Shown here: positions 46,501 through 55,064 of the stretch, in pieces
Layout: each line of letters opens with the position of its first letter
Numbering within the stretch: the stretch's first letter is position 1
Assembly (NCBI GenBank): GCA_964036195.1
Contig: OZ038456.1
Location: 2,232,001-2,296,000, forward strand
From: Sphaerolaimus hirsutus
Lineage: Eukaryota > Nematoda > Chromadorea > Monhysterida > Sphaerolaimidae
Direction of reading: 5' to 3'
DNA: 64,000 bases
Notes under the pieces: generated by a model
The model's input: only the letters and a program-made list of their open reading frames with translations
What the model was told of the DNA's origin: nothing
The model's database searches: none
Program-made: the position numbers and the translations under genes

Positions 46501-49500
46501 CTCCATGTGGCCGCAAATCGGTATAAATACACTCAATCTTGTGCTTTTTTGCTGTTTTGTATGTATATTTACATACATATACAGCGTTCCATGGCGCTGG
46601 CGCCAACGCCAATGGCGCCATGGCGTGGCGGCTACTAATGGCGCCAGCGCCATGGCGCCATTCCGCCACTATGTAGCTCAAACTTTAGGGGGGGGGGCTG
46701 AGCCCCTCCCCCCCTCGCCGGGCTCCGTAAACAAGCAGCCAGCTCAAAAATCCTGGATACGTCCCAGTTTCCACCTTTCCCATTTTCCTCTACATCCTCA
46801 TCTTTCCTCTACACATTCAATTTTCTGCTTTTCCGCCTTATTCCCCTTTTCTGGCTCAATTTTTTTGTTTTCTGCAAAACGGTAAACACGCGGGTTCTCA
46901 ATGATGTGCAATTTTCTGTTTCCAGCAAGGGCGTACGCAGGGGGGGGCGGGGGGGCGGCCGCCCCCCCCCCCCCCCCGTTCCCGGGTCGGACAGAAAAGT
47001 TTGCCAGAAATGGCACTTTTCTAAGGCGAACTGGTAGGCGCCAACGCCAACGCCAATACTGCCATGGCGCTGGCGCCTACATATGGCGCCAGCGCCATGG
47101 CTCTATTCCTTTACTATAGGACAACATTTTAGGGGGTGGGGGCGCCGCCCCCCCCCGTTCGCCGGGCTCCGTATACAATCCGCCCCCCCCCCGCTCAAAA
47201 ATCCTGCGTACGTCCCTGGTTTCCAGCAAAACTTCTGCAAATTATCCTATTTCCGGCAAAATTTCTGCAGATTCTTTTCGTTTACAGCAATTTCGTTTTT
47301 CCGTTTTCCACCCTTTCATTTTTCCGTTTCCCATAAAAAAAATCAATTGACACCCTAGTTGGCAGGTGTAATCATGGTGGCAGTCCCAAGCCCTGTAAAG
47401 TGTAAAGTAAACTGTCAAACGTAAAGTCAAATGCAAAGTAAACTATCAATGGACATGCAAAGTTCAGTAATAAAATCTTTTCTTTTTTGTTTTGATTGAC
47501 AGTTTACTTTACATTTGACACTTTACTTTACACTTTACAGGGCTTGGGACTGCCCCATGGACGACCTTGTTTTTGTGTCCTTAAACAAATCAATAGAGCA
47601 AAACACACTATTGAACTGGTGGTCTTCTGGGGGCTGTCTCACTGCACCATAGCGTCGTGAAGCGTGGCGGATACGCCTCCGCTGCCATTTGAACTCCCGC
47701 CGGGCCTCTTCCAGCAGCTGCTCACGAACCGCGTCCACCTGAATTTACGGTAGCGTACATACGGTAGCGGTAGCTACACGGTAGGTATACTCGGCGGACA
47801 TAACACTTAGTATGGAAACCTACCATAACCATCTGAATAGTGAAACAAAAATTATTAAAAAATGATCATTCATAATATTTGGTTTTCACTGTGGAAAAGT
47901 TAATTAGGAATATTATCACAAGATTTGACTCGATAGATTATGGTACGATTCTGCGCATACTTTGCGGTCCGACGAGTAAATATTAATACCCGAATCCTCG
48001 AATCCTAGAATAATTCCCCCGGGGAGTTATTTTTTCGTCAGAAGTTTTTAAAGGGGAGTTATTCGAGGGGGAGTTATTTTTACGTCAGTATTTCCAGTAA
48101 AATGTATGCAACAAAAAGTTTACTGCACAAATGGGGTAAATTTGGTAACATAAATGATTTGTAGGAATACAAAATTCACAATTCAAGCAGTGAAAACAAT
48201 GTTAGTGAACTCTAGCTGCAAGATATCTTTACATATAAAACACATAAAACGTTTTTTGTAAATATGTAATGTTATGAAATATTTCTACCCATCAAAGTGG
48301 GGGGGGTTATTTGAGGGGGGGAGTTGTTTTTTCCTCACACTCAGAAGAGGGGGGACTTAATCGAGAGGAGGAAGTTATTCGACAGGGGGAACTTATTCGA
48401 GGATATACGGTATATAGGTTTGTTGTAGATTTCCATGTGTCGATGTATGCCAGTACGGTGCGGTAAATCTCGAAAATTACGGTAGAAGGCACGCTCAACT
48501 GAACAGTTTTGACGGTAGATTACGGTAAATTAAGCCGCGCCGCCTACATGACATTTCCATGTATTCGACAATAATCAACCTGTTCCCTCTGGGTGGACGA
48601 AGATTCCTGGTCGCCCACTTGTTCGTATTGCACTTGTAGAGTGGCTGGAGTTGGCAGAGTGCCAGAAACTTCACTCTGCCCACAGAGGTGCAAGGGCGTG
48701 GCCGGCGCTAGACCAAAGAAGTTCTCGGCGGCTTCTTTGATGCTGTAAAAGTGAACGAAGATCACGTTGTGATCTTGAGTACAGCTGGAGTACACAATCT
48801 TAAAAACACAACACAATTTTTTTTTGTATTTGTAGAACTAGGTATTTTGAAAATTGTTTGCACGCAATTTCACATAAATACAAATTACCATTGGTGGTTG
48901 TTTTTATTTCTGTGGCCCGTTTACTATAACATCACAAACTACTGCCACTTGTCTGACATAGGTGTATATGTTGACTCTTAACTATTTTTGGTAACTTTCT
49001 AAAAAACGGTTGAAAAACGTTTCAGATTAATAAAAAAACACTTTAAAAACGGGTCGTTGAATTTTTTTCCAGCCCTAACAGAACTCCACTCCTATCATAC
49101 CCACAACACATCCCAACAAACCTCTGCGCTCTAGTAAGTCTCCTCCTAAGGGGCTGTCGGGTAGCGCCCGACAAATTAGAACCCCTAGAAAGGGCAGTGT
49201 GCGCATAGGGCACCCCCGTGCCGGCGGCGGGCATGTGAGGCTCGTGACTCGACTCGTAAGGTTGAGATATACTTTTGGTGAGCCGGTGGCCCCCCGAGCC
49301 AAGGTTGGGCGGTAGTGACCGGGCAGCTGAGGTTGATGTGGACCGCTCGTGGGTGATCGGTTGAGTGAAGGGGTCTGAGAGGGGGTTGAAGGGGGTGATC
49401 ACTTTGGGGTTGTGAGAAATAGAAAGGAATGATCACTTTGGGGTTGTGAGAAATAGAAAGGAATGATCACTTTGGGGTTGTGAGAAATAGAAAGGAATGA

Positions 49501-49914
49501 TCACTTTGGGGTTGTGAGAAATAGAAAGGAATGTCGGCGAATGCAAAAGTTACAAGAAAATGGATACACTAGTTGAAACTTTGTGACACTCCACGGATAG
49601 GTTTAGCATTTAGTCAATGCAATATTCAGCATTTAGTTCAGCAGGAAGAGTAAACAACATTCAGTTGGCACTGTGCCAATATTTGCAAATTACACTTCCC
49701 GCACAAGCCCGCACCACCCTGACTACTCGGAAGGGAGCGAATAATCGTTTGAAACAATTTTTTTTACTGTGAGGCACCGAAAATCAACTATAAAACTGGT
49801 GAAACGTTAAAAAAAAGAACCTGGACCGGTCAGAGATGTCGGCCTGTCAACTTCTGTCCTGGGCGGCGCTGAAAGCCTCGATGTAACAATTTTGGCTCTT
49901 TCCTGTCCCTCCAT
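29546..49914 (-). CDS. iRhom, inactive rhomboid (RHBDF1/2, rhomboid-5 type)
   Basis: Polytopic ER/Golgi pseudoprotease; in other animals iRhoms control trafficking of ADAM17/TACE and EGF-type ligands. About 23 exons give roughly 1131 codons (human 855, fly Rhomboid-5 longer). N-terminal exons on - : 49914-49821, 49326-49122, 48742-48580, 47738-47609, 44853-44669, 43119-42982, 42469-42373, 42307-42197, 41753-41658, 41352-40766 (interrupted), 39990-39849, 39400-39277, 38770-38657, 37442-37295 and 36885-36746. The membrane and lumenal exons are listed separately. Phases agree at all junctions except 42982/42469, where the donor and acceptor are uncertain (42485 is a stronger-looking acceptor but out of phase). 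The conserved [13 protein letters not shown] sits near residue 100 and [16 protein letters not shown] near 170. Start Met 49914 is the first in frame; exon 2 may instead begin at an upstream acceptor near 49372. Confidence 0.9.
30537..30734. mobile_element. hAT-like MITE, TAGGGATGG ends
   Basis: TAGGGATGGCCGG and TTCCATCCCTA are inverted. Flanks GTTGTGAT match perfectly (30529-30536, 30735-30742). The body is AAAAACGTTTTT-like runs. It lies in the iRhom intron between exons 21 and 22. Confidence 0.85.
31615..32655. mobile_element. GATCGGG-body hAT-like element with nested 654-bp element
   Basis: TAGAGTTCAAACGGGATC at the left and ATCCCGTTTCAACCCT at the right are inverted, with GGGATCGGG words next to them. 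It is interrupted by 31940-32593. It lies in the iRhom intron between the 32696 and 31568 exon ends. Confidence 0.7.
31940..32593. mobile_element. hAT-like element, TAGGGTTGGCCGATG ends, copy 1
   Basis: Ends TAGGGTTGGCCGATGTTTT and TTTTCCAACCCTA. Flanks ATCGGGAC on both sides are a perfect 8-bp duplication. The core (about 32040-32520) is nearly identical to 45940-46400. No protein is encoded that I recognise. Confidence 0.88.
32696..36358 (-). CDS. iRhom: first membrane segment and iRhom homology domain exons
   Basis: Exons on - : 36358-36172, 35513-35373, 35014-34856 and 32860-32696, all in phase. The first encodes [20 protein letters not shown] (first membrane segment) and then ...NLWLGPRY. 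The next reads [19 protein letters not shown] and [12 protein letters not shown]. The third has [21 protein letters not shown] and PDDLTKWP. The last has [34 protein letters not shown]. These Cys-rich blocks are the lumenal iRhom homology domain, diagnostic for iRhoms against active rhomboids. Residues about 677-894. Confidence 0.93.
32880..34008. repeat. composite of poly-C repeats in an iRhom intron
   Basis: A CAGGGAGCGGGGG fragment of the CAGGGACGTA family with a GGCGCCATGG core (32880-33085) is followed by a CTATCTATCCCGGAGG block. A TACCGTATTTC MITE (33388-33793) sits inside it, then more CCGGAGGAGCGATTTGC words. Confidence 0.6.
34625..34815. mobile_element. hAT-like element, TTCTCGG body
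   Basis: CAGGGTTGGGAATTTCAACAT and TCCCCAACCCTAG are inverted ends. The body is GGTTCTCGGTTCCGGTTCGG words, a variant of the TCGGGTA body at 3144-4226. Confidence 0.65.
35541..35697. mobile_element. MITE, CGCTAGTTGACATCGACACC ends
   Basis: Mirrored CTAGTTGACATCGACACCAA / GGTGCCGATGTCAACTAGCG, immediately upstream (about 28 bases) of the iRhom exon that starts at 35513. Confidence 0.75.
36000..36115 (-). repeat. degenerate introner-like fragment
   Basis: Contains TGCATGACATTTGACATTTTA, TTTTACAGAGCCTGGAAGTGGC and little else of the family. In the iRhom intron next to exon 36358-36172. Confidence 0.5.
36394..36500. repeat. TACCGTATTTC MITE, left part
   Basis: TTTACCGTATTTCATCGAAAT is followed by poly-G and TTATTCGAGGG; a matching TTTCGAGGGGGGGATAT lies near 36690, so the element may extend to about 36710. 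Confidence 0.5.
37046..37259. mobile_element. hAT-like element, CCGGGACC body
   Basis: TAGGGGTCAAACGGGACCAG mirrors GGTCCCGTTTGAACCCTA, with CCGGGACCGGGAC words between. Same ends as the GATCCC family with a different body word. Confidence 0.75.
37598..38606. mobile_element. TAGGGATGG element holding a CAGGGACGTA element
   Basis: Outer TAGGGATGGCAGG mirrors CTCCATCCCCA. The insertion 37612-38058 has CAGGGACGTATCCAGG / CTGGATACGTCCTTG ends and a perfect ATGGCAGG duplication. The outer body resembles the 31940-32593 core (AAATCACCACTTATAATGCC). Confidence 0.8.
38862..39265. repeat. CTATCTATC / CCGGAGGCC composite repeat
   Basis: CAGGTGTCTCGAATGGGAA opens it and AAATCTTGGAGACCCCTGG closes a first unit; a second partial unit follows to about 39265. 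Poly-G and poly-C blocks. Confidence 0.55.
39477..39674. mobile_element. MITE, GCGCACACTAGTTTTCACACG ends
   Basis: CGCACACTAGTTTTCACACGA mirrors CGTGTGAAAACTAGTGTGCG. The centre is a GAGTTTTCCACAATGAG hairpin. In an iRhom intron. Confidence 0.75.
40092..40343. mobile_element. TACCGTATTTC palindromic MITE
   Basis: TTTACCGTATTTCCTCGAAAT and ATTCGAGGAAATACGGTAG are inverted. The interior is over 80% like 4757-4993 by eye. It lies inside a wider CAACTGGTTTCGGTGTC...ACCGAAACCAGG inverted repeat (40055-40630). Confidence 0.8.
40879..41314. mobile_element. hAT-like MITE inserted in an iRhom coding exon
   Basis: Ends CAGGGACGTACGCAGG and CCTGCGTACGTCCTTG. Flanks ATCTTGCT (40871-40878) and ATCTTGCC (41315-41322) are the target duplication. 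Deleting the element and one flank joins exon halves 41352-41315 and 40870-40766 into 47 in-frame codons with the correct phase at both exon ends. The interior is poly-G/C and a GGCGCC core. Confidence 0.85.
41985..42095. repeat. partial TAGGGATGG/AAAACGTTTT element
   Basis: CTAGGGATGGTCGGTGTTTTTT start, AAAAACGTTTTTCA inside, right end not clear. iRhom intron. Confidence 0.45.
42537..42945. mobile_element. two adjacent CTAGTTGACA-family MITEs
   Basis: 42537-42768 has ACAGTAGTTGACATCAAAA / GATGTCAACTAGTATATGTG ends. 42781-42945 has CACACACTAGTTGACATCGA / TCGATATCAACTAGTATATG. They fill the iRhom intron with the one unresolved junction. Confidence 0.7.
43255..43636. mobile_element. CAGGG..GTATCCAGG hAT-like MITE
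   Basis: CAGGGCTGTATCCAGG and CCTGGATACGTCCCTG. Flanks GGTAGAGA and GGTAGGGA have one mismatch. The core has TATGTATATTTACATATATA and GCCATGGCG. Confidence 0.85.
43639..43985. mobile_element. TAGGGATG element with nested TAGGGTTGG element
   Basis: TAGGGATGACCAAAAAATG and GGGCCATCCCTA are inverted. Inside, 43779-43879 runs from TAGGGTTGGAAAAAAACG to CATCGGCCAACCCTA. Confidence 0.7.
44013..44458. mobile_element. GATCCC-body hAT-like element
   Basis: TAGGGTTCAAACGGGATCCC and AATCCCGTTTGAACCCTA. Flanks GTCGCAGG are identical on both sides. The middle carries TGTGAACGCAAAC and TCTGGCATCCAACAGTG shared with the other GATCCC copies. Confidence 0.9.
45259..46499. mobile_element. GATCCC-body element, third nest level
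   Basis: TAGGGTTCAAACGGGATCCC and AATCCCGTTTGAACCCTA with identical GCTCCATG flanks (45251-45258, 46500-46507). It is split by 45797-46462. Confidence 0.9.
45797..46462. mobile_element. TAGGGTTGGCCGATG element, innermost, copy 2
   Basis: Identical ATCCCGAT flanks. The core is nearly identical to 31940-32593. Confidence 0.9.
46926..47218. mobile_element. CA(A/G)GG..GTACGCAGG hAT-like MITE
   Basis: CAAGGGCGTACGCAGG and CCTGCGTACGTCCCTG with identical GTTTCCAG flanks. Same subfamily as the copy in the iRhom exon. Confidence 0.88.
47376..47556. mobile_element. introner-like element within an iRhom intron
   Basis: GGTGGCAGTCCCAAGCCCTG and CAGGGCTTGGGACTGCCCC are inverted, with GTAAAGT/ACTTTAC words. 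Here the ends are not splice sites of the gene; it lies inside the intron after exon 4. Confidence 0.8.
48000..48413. mobile_element. CCGTATATCCTCGAATAAG-type element
   Basis: AATCCTCGAATCCTAGAATAAT at the left, TTATTCGAGGATATACGGTAT at the right, with GGGGAGTTATT(C/T) words between. iRhom intron 3. Confidence 0.6.
49397..49532. repeat. 34-bp tandem repeat, four copies
   Basis: GATCACTTTGGGGTTGTGAG then AAATAGAAAGGAAT, four perfect head-to-tail units, adjoining the acceptor side of iRhom exon 2. Confidence 0.95.
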
Positions 49915-50112
49915 GTTGGCCTACTGCCAAACTCAGGATTGGAAAAATCGGTGGTTATGTGCGACACGAAAACTACAAGTTCTGGCGCCGCTAAACGCCC
50001 TGCGTTCGCGATTTTATTTTTATTTTTTCGATGAGTCAGGCGTGATAGGAAAATCTCGTCGTGTGTCGCAATAGTCGCCTTGACAATCATGTTCTCATTT
50101 ATAGAAACTTGG

Positions 50113-50330
50113 CCTACGTCCAAGTCACTGGTTGCGTATTGTATTTTTAGCAATTATCCCCCATTTTTGTCAAAATTGCCAAAATATGCGCCATTTTGCC
50201 AATTATCACCTTTATAATGGCTATTTTCGTTTTATACGTGGTTATATACAAATTTTGAGTTATTTTTGCCTATTTTGCATATTTATAGCAATTTCGAAAT
50301 TTTTGGCCGCCTGCCAAGTGGCCTAAAGAC
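50113..50330. repeat. dispersed ~220-bp repeat 5' of iRhom
   Basis: CCTACGTCCAAGTCACTGG, GCGTATTGTATTTTTAGC, CAAAATTGCC and the closing TTGGCCGCCTGCCAAGT parallel 10100-10330. It starts about 200 bases upstream of the iRhom ATG. Confidence 0.55.
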
Positions 50331-50917
50331 AGTTTATCTGTAGAACTTTACTGAAAAAGGTTGTAGAGTTTAAAAAAAAGCAGATACAGAGACATTGATG
50401 GCAAAAAGTGTCTTGCTTAAGCAATAGCAATTGACCTGAGGCTCCTGAATAATTGTAATAAAGTGTGAAATTTTTCTTCTTTCTGTGCGTCGGTCACATT
50501 CTCAAATTACGCTTCAAATTAAAGTTTTGAGGGCATGGAATGTCCATTCCAAAAACACAGAAAGAAACATTTTTATCAGGTTACGGTATAGTCAAAGCAG
50601 TGCAACACATTTGGGAAAGTTTAGCTAGCATTTTCTGAACTTACCGAAATACTTTCTGATATAAACAATTACCTGTACTATTTCTCTTTCTCAAATTCGT
50701 GACACAGGTAAAATAGTGTCACAGAAAACTTGACTTACCCACCAATGTGTTGATTTTAGCCATTTCGCCGTTTTCCAGTGTGCATTTAATCGCACTGCTC
50801 TTCAATAAAGAATTCCATGAATTTTCTAGCAGGTCACATCACACTGCAGTCTATGCCAGTGTTGGAAAGGCACGTGAAATTCCCACACTTGACGTCAAAC
50901 GCAGAATGGCGCCTTTG

Positions 50918-51838
50918 GCGTCGAAATTAAGGTTTTCCGTTTTCCGTTTTCCGAAGGCTAACTTTTACCATTTTTTCAGGTTTTCTGTTGCTATTTTTTT
51001 TCGTTTATATTTCCGTTTTCCAGCACGTTTTCCATTTTGTTTCTGTGTTTTATTTCCGTGTTTTTTGAAAAAACTTGAGATTTTTTGGTAAAAACTCAAG
51101 TTTTTTTGGTAAAAACTCAAGTTTTTTGATAAAAACTCAATTTTTTTAGTAAAAACTCAAGTTTTTTGATAAAAACTCAAGTTTTTTAGTAAAAACTCAA
51201 GTTTTTTGATAAAAACTCAAGTTTTTTTTTGGTAAAAACTCGAGTTGTTTTACAAAAGTTGCATTTTACAGCATTTTACTGTTTAAACAGTGGTTTTCTT
51301 ATCAAATGTTGGTTTTGCATACGTTTTGTTGTGTATTGAAAAGTTCACTGGTGGTAGTTCCAAATGGGCGACCAATACCTTTGACAGCTTGGGAGCTCTC
51401 TCAGCTCTGAGGAGCCCTCCAGCTCAATTGTGTGAGCTAGCAGACCCTGGTGGACACTCCTCAACACTTCGATCACAGTCCATTATATTGTCGAAACCAC
51501 CAAGAGATGCCAACACCATTTTTTTGGATACTTATTTCACCTTAAACTTGGATACTATGTACATATCTACACACTATACATACCTACATGCATACCTTAT
51601 GTATGCACATACACACATTCTTCAGTTCAAATCTTGTGCCTTCGATAGCTTGGATAAAAAAACTCAAAAAACATTTCCGTATTTTCTGTGTTTCCGTGTT
51701 TTCTGTGTTTCCGTGTTTCCGTGTTCTCCAAAAAAGAACTCATTTGAGTTTCCGTGTTTTTCAAAATTGTTGAGTTTCCGTGTTTCTGTGTTAAACAAAA
51801 ACCCGGAAACTCAATGAGTTTCCGTATTTAATATGTGT
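50918..51838. mobile_element. TTTCCGTGTTT-rich element with tandem AAAAACTCAAG block
   Basis: TTTTCCG words at the left, TTTCCGTGTTTCTGTG words at the right. A tandem array of about nine AAAAACTCAAGTTTTTTGAT units spans 51065-51250. The middle (51340-51540) has an open + strand stretch of coding-like composition without a recognised match. Bases 50331-50917 and 51839-52020 show no gene. Confidence 0.5.
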
Positions 51839-52024
51839 GTTTTTGCCATCGTTGGCTATATGGCGCTTCTGAAACACTGTAGACTTTGTCTCCCCACAAT
51901 TCTTTATGTCAGCTGGCCGGTGACAATTGGCTTTTGATTGATCGCACTAGTCAATTCAAACACTTTTGAGACGACCATGTAAGCAAAATGCTTATCAATA
52001 ACTCTGAATATTGTTTTCTCCGCC

Positions 52025-52511
52025 CAGGGGCCAGTTCCGCAAGTGGAAAAGTTAAGAGTTAAACGTTAAGAGTTGAGTAAAATGACAAAGGGCAAGTTAA
52101 GAGTAAAGTTAAATGCTAAATGATGAGTTAGGAGACAAGAGTAAATTTAAGAGTAAAGTTCAATGACAAATCATTAGTTAAGAGATAAAAGTAAAGTTAA
52201 GAGTCAAGCAAGTCTATCCAAATCTAATTTTTTCTTATCCAGATCTTATGTTTTTGTATCCAAAGCTTATTTTGCGACATAAGATTTGGATACAAAAAAA
52301 ATAAGATTTGGATACAAAAAAAAGATTTGGATACACTTGCTTGACTCTTCACTCTACTCTTATTTCTTAACTAATCATTTGTCATTTAACTTTACTCTTG
52401 TCTCTTAACTCATCATTTATCATTTAACATTACTCTTAACTTGCCATTTGTCATTTTACTCAACTCTTATGTTTTAACTCTTAACTTGTCCACTTGCGGA
52501 ACCGGCACCAG
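52025..52511. mobile_element. TTAAGAG-rich palindromic element with introner-like termini
   Basis: GGGGCCAGTTCCGCAAGTGG at the left mirrors CCACTTGCGGAACCGGCACC at the right, each followed inward by AAGTTAAGAGTTAA words. The outer 8 bases equal the introner end (CTGGTGCC). AAGATTTGGATACAAAAAA hairpins sit in the middle. No gene is visible around it. Confidence 0.8.
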
Positions 52512-52799
52512 AAGATTTATTCCGTCTTTTTTCTAAAAAGAAACTGTTCAACATCCGTTGAGATGCACTATTTCGAGTGAGGTCATCTTGAAAGTCCTTG
52601 AATAACCCCCATTGTTTTATTGTTTTTTAGGTCGGTATATACATACTACACCACAATACAACAAATAGGTAACTCCAGAATTACCATAAAAATCATATCA
52701 ACAGAAATATATAATCCGACCCAGTTATCCGAAAATTAACAGTATTCTGTCACTGACAAAAGTGTGTAAAATACCTAGGAACGTCAAAATGTGATATTG

Positions 52800-53050
52800 T
52801 GCCTACACACACTAGTTTTCACCGTGACGTGACTTCGTGTGAAAACTGAAATTTTTTTGCAATGCAAATTAATGATCACGGTTGACTGATATAATTTAAT
52901 TTAAATTTGAACTTAAATTAATGAACGTTAAAGTTTTAAAATTTGAAAACTAAAACACGTATAGCACACAATTAGAGTAGGCTGGATGTCGCCATGTGGC
53001 CATTTCAGTTTTCACACGAGTCACGGTGAAAACTAGTGTGTGTAGGGCTA
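52800..53050. mobile_element. MITE, ACACACTAGTTTTCACCGTG ends
   Basis: CTACACACACTAGTTTTCACC mirrors GGTGAAAACTAGTGTGTGTAG. AT-rich interior. Relative of 39477-39674. Confidence 0.75.
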
Positions 53051-53071
53051 TTGCGTGGCGTTTGCGCTAAC

Positions 53072-53123
53072 CATCTGCGATTTATCAACCTCGCCCCACC
53101 CGTATTGTCGGGCAGACCGATTT
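53072..53123 (-). CDS. candidate short internal exon, unknown gene
   Basis: Between an AG (TATACAAG|) and a GT (AGATG|GTTAGC), one frame reads IGLPDNTGGARLINR with balanced composition unlike the repeats around it. It opens and closes in phases 1 and 2. No homologue recognised and no confirmed neighbour exon, so this is a suggestion only. Confidence 0.25.
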
Positions 53124-53209
53124 CTTGTATAAAAAATGAACAACATCATCCCGCACTTAAAAGATTATCAGACTTTTTCTGGACTGGGCGCGATTTCGCA
53201 AGCTGGGGG

Positions 53210-54551
53210 TAGTGATGTTAAAGGCACCGGGAAAAATGGCACCGCACCGCACCGGCACCCTTGCCAACGCATGAAAAGGGCACCTGGCACCCTGGGGCAC
53301 CGGCCAGAAAATGGCACCGCACCGCACCGGCACCGGTGCCTTTTGGAAAAAAGGGCACCGGCACCGAACGGCACCAGCGGGTTGCCGGTGCTAGCACCGA
53401 AAGGCACCGCACCGGGCTGGAATTTCTGAAGTAAATATTGTGCAGTTTCTCAGTGGTCTCACCTTTGGAAGTGCATATTTCCATGACTTTTCAACCGATT
53501 TTGATGGTTGAGCACTTAAAATGATCAGAATGATGTGGCGATCACTTTTATGAAGCAATTACAATGATTACAAATGATAGATAAAATATTTAAATCACTA
53601 CAATGTCCATAGCCACTATTGTCTACTGATCGGAATCGTTGCTGTACAGAGAATGGAACTATCTCTGTCATAATCTGACAACAAAGTTTGAACAAAAAGT
53701 AAGATAAATATCAAATATAAAAATGATTTAAAATTCAATAAAATTTGAGATTCGCTCATCAGATCACGTATCAGGTATAATGGATTTCACAGTAGGTATA
53801 TTTATTTGATGGGAGGTTTACAAAATAGGCAAAAACGGTTGAGTAAAGCTGCGTTCAGACTGCAATATGTGCCGACAAATAAAAAAATAAAAAAGTTCCA
53901 TAAATCAGGAATCAAGTTCCAAATCTGCAAAAACAAACAGTTAAGTATACTCACTAGTTCAGTGTACACACATGCCAAATTTCAGATAAATCGGGATTTT
54001 CATTCGATAGTTATAAGCATTTGAAAAATTTGACGTTGTCGGTTCGCTTTTTTTGATCAAATTTTTTAAATGCTTCTAACTTTGGAACGAAAAGCCCGAT
54101 TGATCTGAAATTTGGCATGTGTGTACACTGAACTAGTGAGTATACTTCACTGTTTTTTCTTGCAAATATGGAACTTTATTCCGGATTTATGGAACTTTTT
54201 AACTTTTTTATTTGTTGGCACATAAGCAGTCTGAACTGAACGCAGCTTAAATAACCGGTCGCTGTTTTTTTAAATATGAATAAGCACATACTATGGACAA
54301 AATTGCACAGCACATGAAGACTTGGCCGGTGCCTGTCCCGGTGCCTTTACTTTGGCCCTGGTGCTAGCACCTTTGGCACCGGCAAAAAAATGGCACCGCA
54401 CCGCACCGGCACCGGTGCTATTCTTTAAAAAATGGCACCGGCACCGGCATGGCACCCCTGACGATTGCAATGGCACCGCACCAGCACCGGTGCTGGTGCC
54501 CTTCGGTGCCCAGCACCGGGGCACCGGTGCCCCGGTGCCTTTACATCACTA
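53210..54551. mobile_element. TAGTGATG element with GGCACC body, inserted in an introner
   Basis: TAGTGATGTTAAAGGCACCG and CCGGTGCCTTTACATCACTA. Flanks GCTGGGGG are identical. Both shoulders are GGCACCG(CACC) words. The centre holds an inverted-repeat insertion (53846-54250, GCTGCGTTCAGACTGC ends). It splits the first 7 bases of an introner-like element from the rest. Confidence 0.88.
53846..54250. mobile_element. palindromic element, AGCTGCGTTCAGACTG ends
   Basis: TAAAGCTGCGTTCAGACTGC mirrors CAGTCTGAACTGAACGCAGC. Inner arms CAAATTTCAGATAAATCGGG / CCCGATTGATCTGAAATTTG are also inverted. Nested in 53210-54551. Confidence 0.75.
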
Positions 54552-54739
54552 GCTGGGGGCAGTCCCAAGCCCTGTAAAGTGTAAAGGAAAGTGCCAAATG
54601 TCATGCAAAGTGTCAATTGTCATGACAAATGTAAAGTATAGTGCCAACTGTCATGCAAAGTTCAGTAATAATTTTTTTTTGTTTTTATTGACATTTGTCA
54701 CTTTACTTTACACTTTACAGGACTTGGGGCTGCCACCAG
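54552..54739 (-). mobile_element. introner-like element, split copy
   Basis: GCTGGGGGCAGTCCCAAGCCC at the left and CAGGACTTGGGGCTGCCACCAG at the right. On the - strand it would open CTG|GTGGCAG and, before the insertion at 54551, close CCCCCAG|. Neighbouring exons are not convincing. Confidence 0.75.
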
Positions 54740-55064
54740 GAGAAAAAACATACCTACCTAAACAACATAAAATACCTCCACATACCTAGCCAGTTATTCG
54801 AGCATCAGTCTCGCGCGCGTGTATCCAGTTTCAGCGCGGCATAATCAGATCGCGATAAGCCTACATAACGATGGCAAAATGTCTGAAAAAAGTATTCAAA
54901 TTTTTGATAGTTTTTTTTCTAAAATAACTGTTTGAATTTCGGATTTTGTCCAAAATAAGTTCTAGATTTTTTCAATTTAGTTTTCAAATTTTCGAGTTTT
55001 TTGTATTGCTTTTTGTATTTTCTTGCCTTTTTATCACTTTTCAAATTTTTTTGCATCAATTTAC

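Larger units (their letters stand above)
45166..46767. mobile_element. CAGGG..GTATCCAGG element, second nest level
   Basis: CAGGGCCGTATCCAGG and CCTGGATACGTCCCAG with identical TTTCCACC flanks. It is split by 45259-46499. The remaining body includes the GGCGCCATGG core. Confidence 0.85.
45000..47357. mobile_element. TAGGGTGTCAA-type element hosting a four-level nest
   Basis: Left CAGCGTGTCAATTTG and right AATTGACACCCTA, with flanks GTGGCAGG / GTTGGCAGG. TTTTCC-rich arms are split by two CAGGGACGTA elements (45166-46767 and 46926-47218). It lies in the iRhom intron between exons 4 and 5. Confidence 0.75.

Noticed and set aside
47376-47556. Introner-like copy acting as an intron of iRhom
   Set aside because: Its ends are CATG|GTGG and CCCC|ATGG; no GT-AG pair fits the gene strand and it lies inside a larger intron.
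49390-49535. Possible CRISPR array (regular repeats)
   Set aside because: The 34-base units are directly adjacent with no spacers and the genome is eukaryotic.
51290-51817. 175-codon + strand ORF
   Set aside because: Second half is TTTCCGTG repeat; the first half has coding-like composition but no recognised family or splice context.
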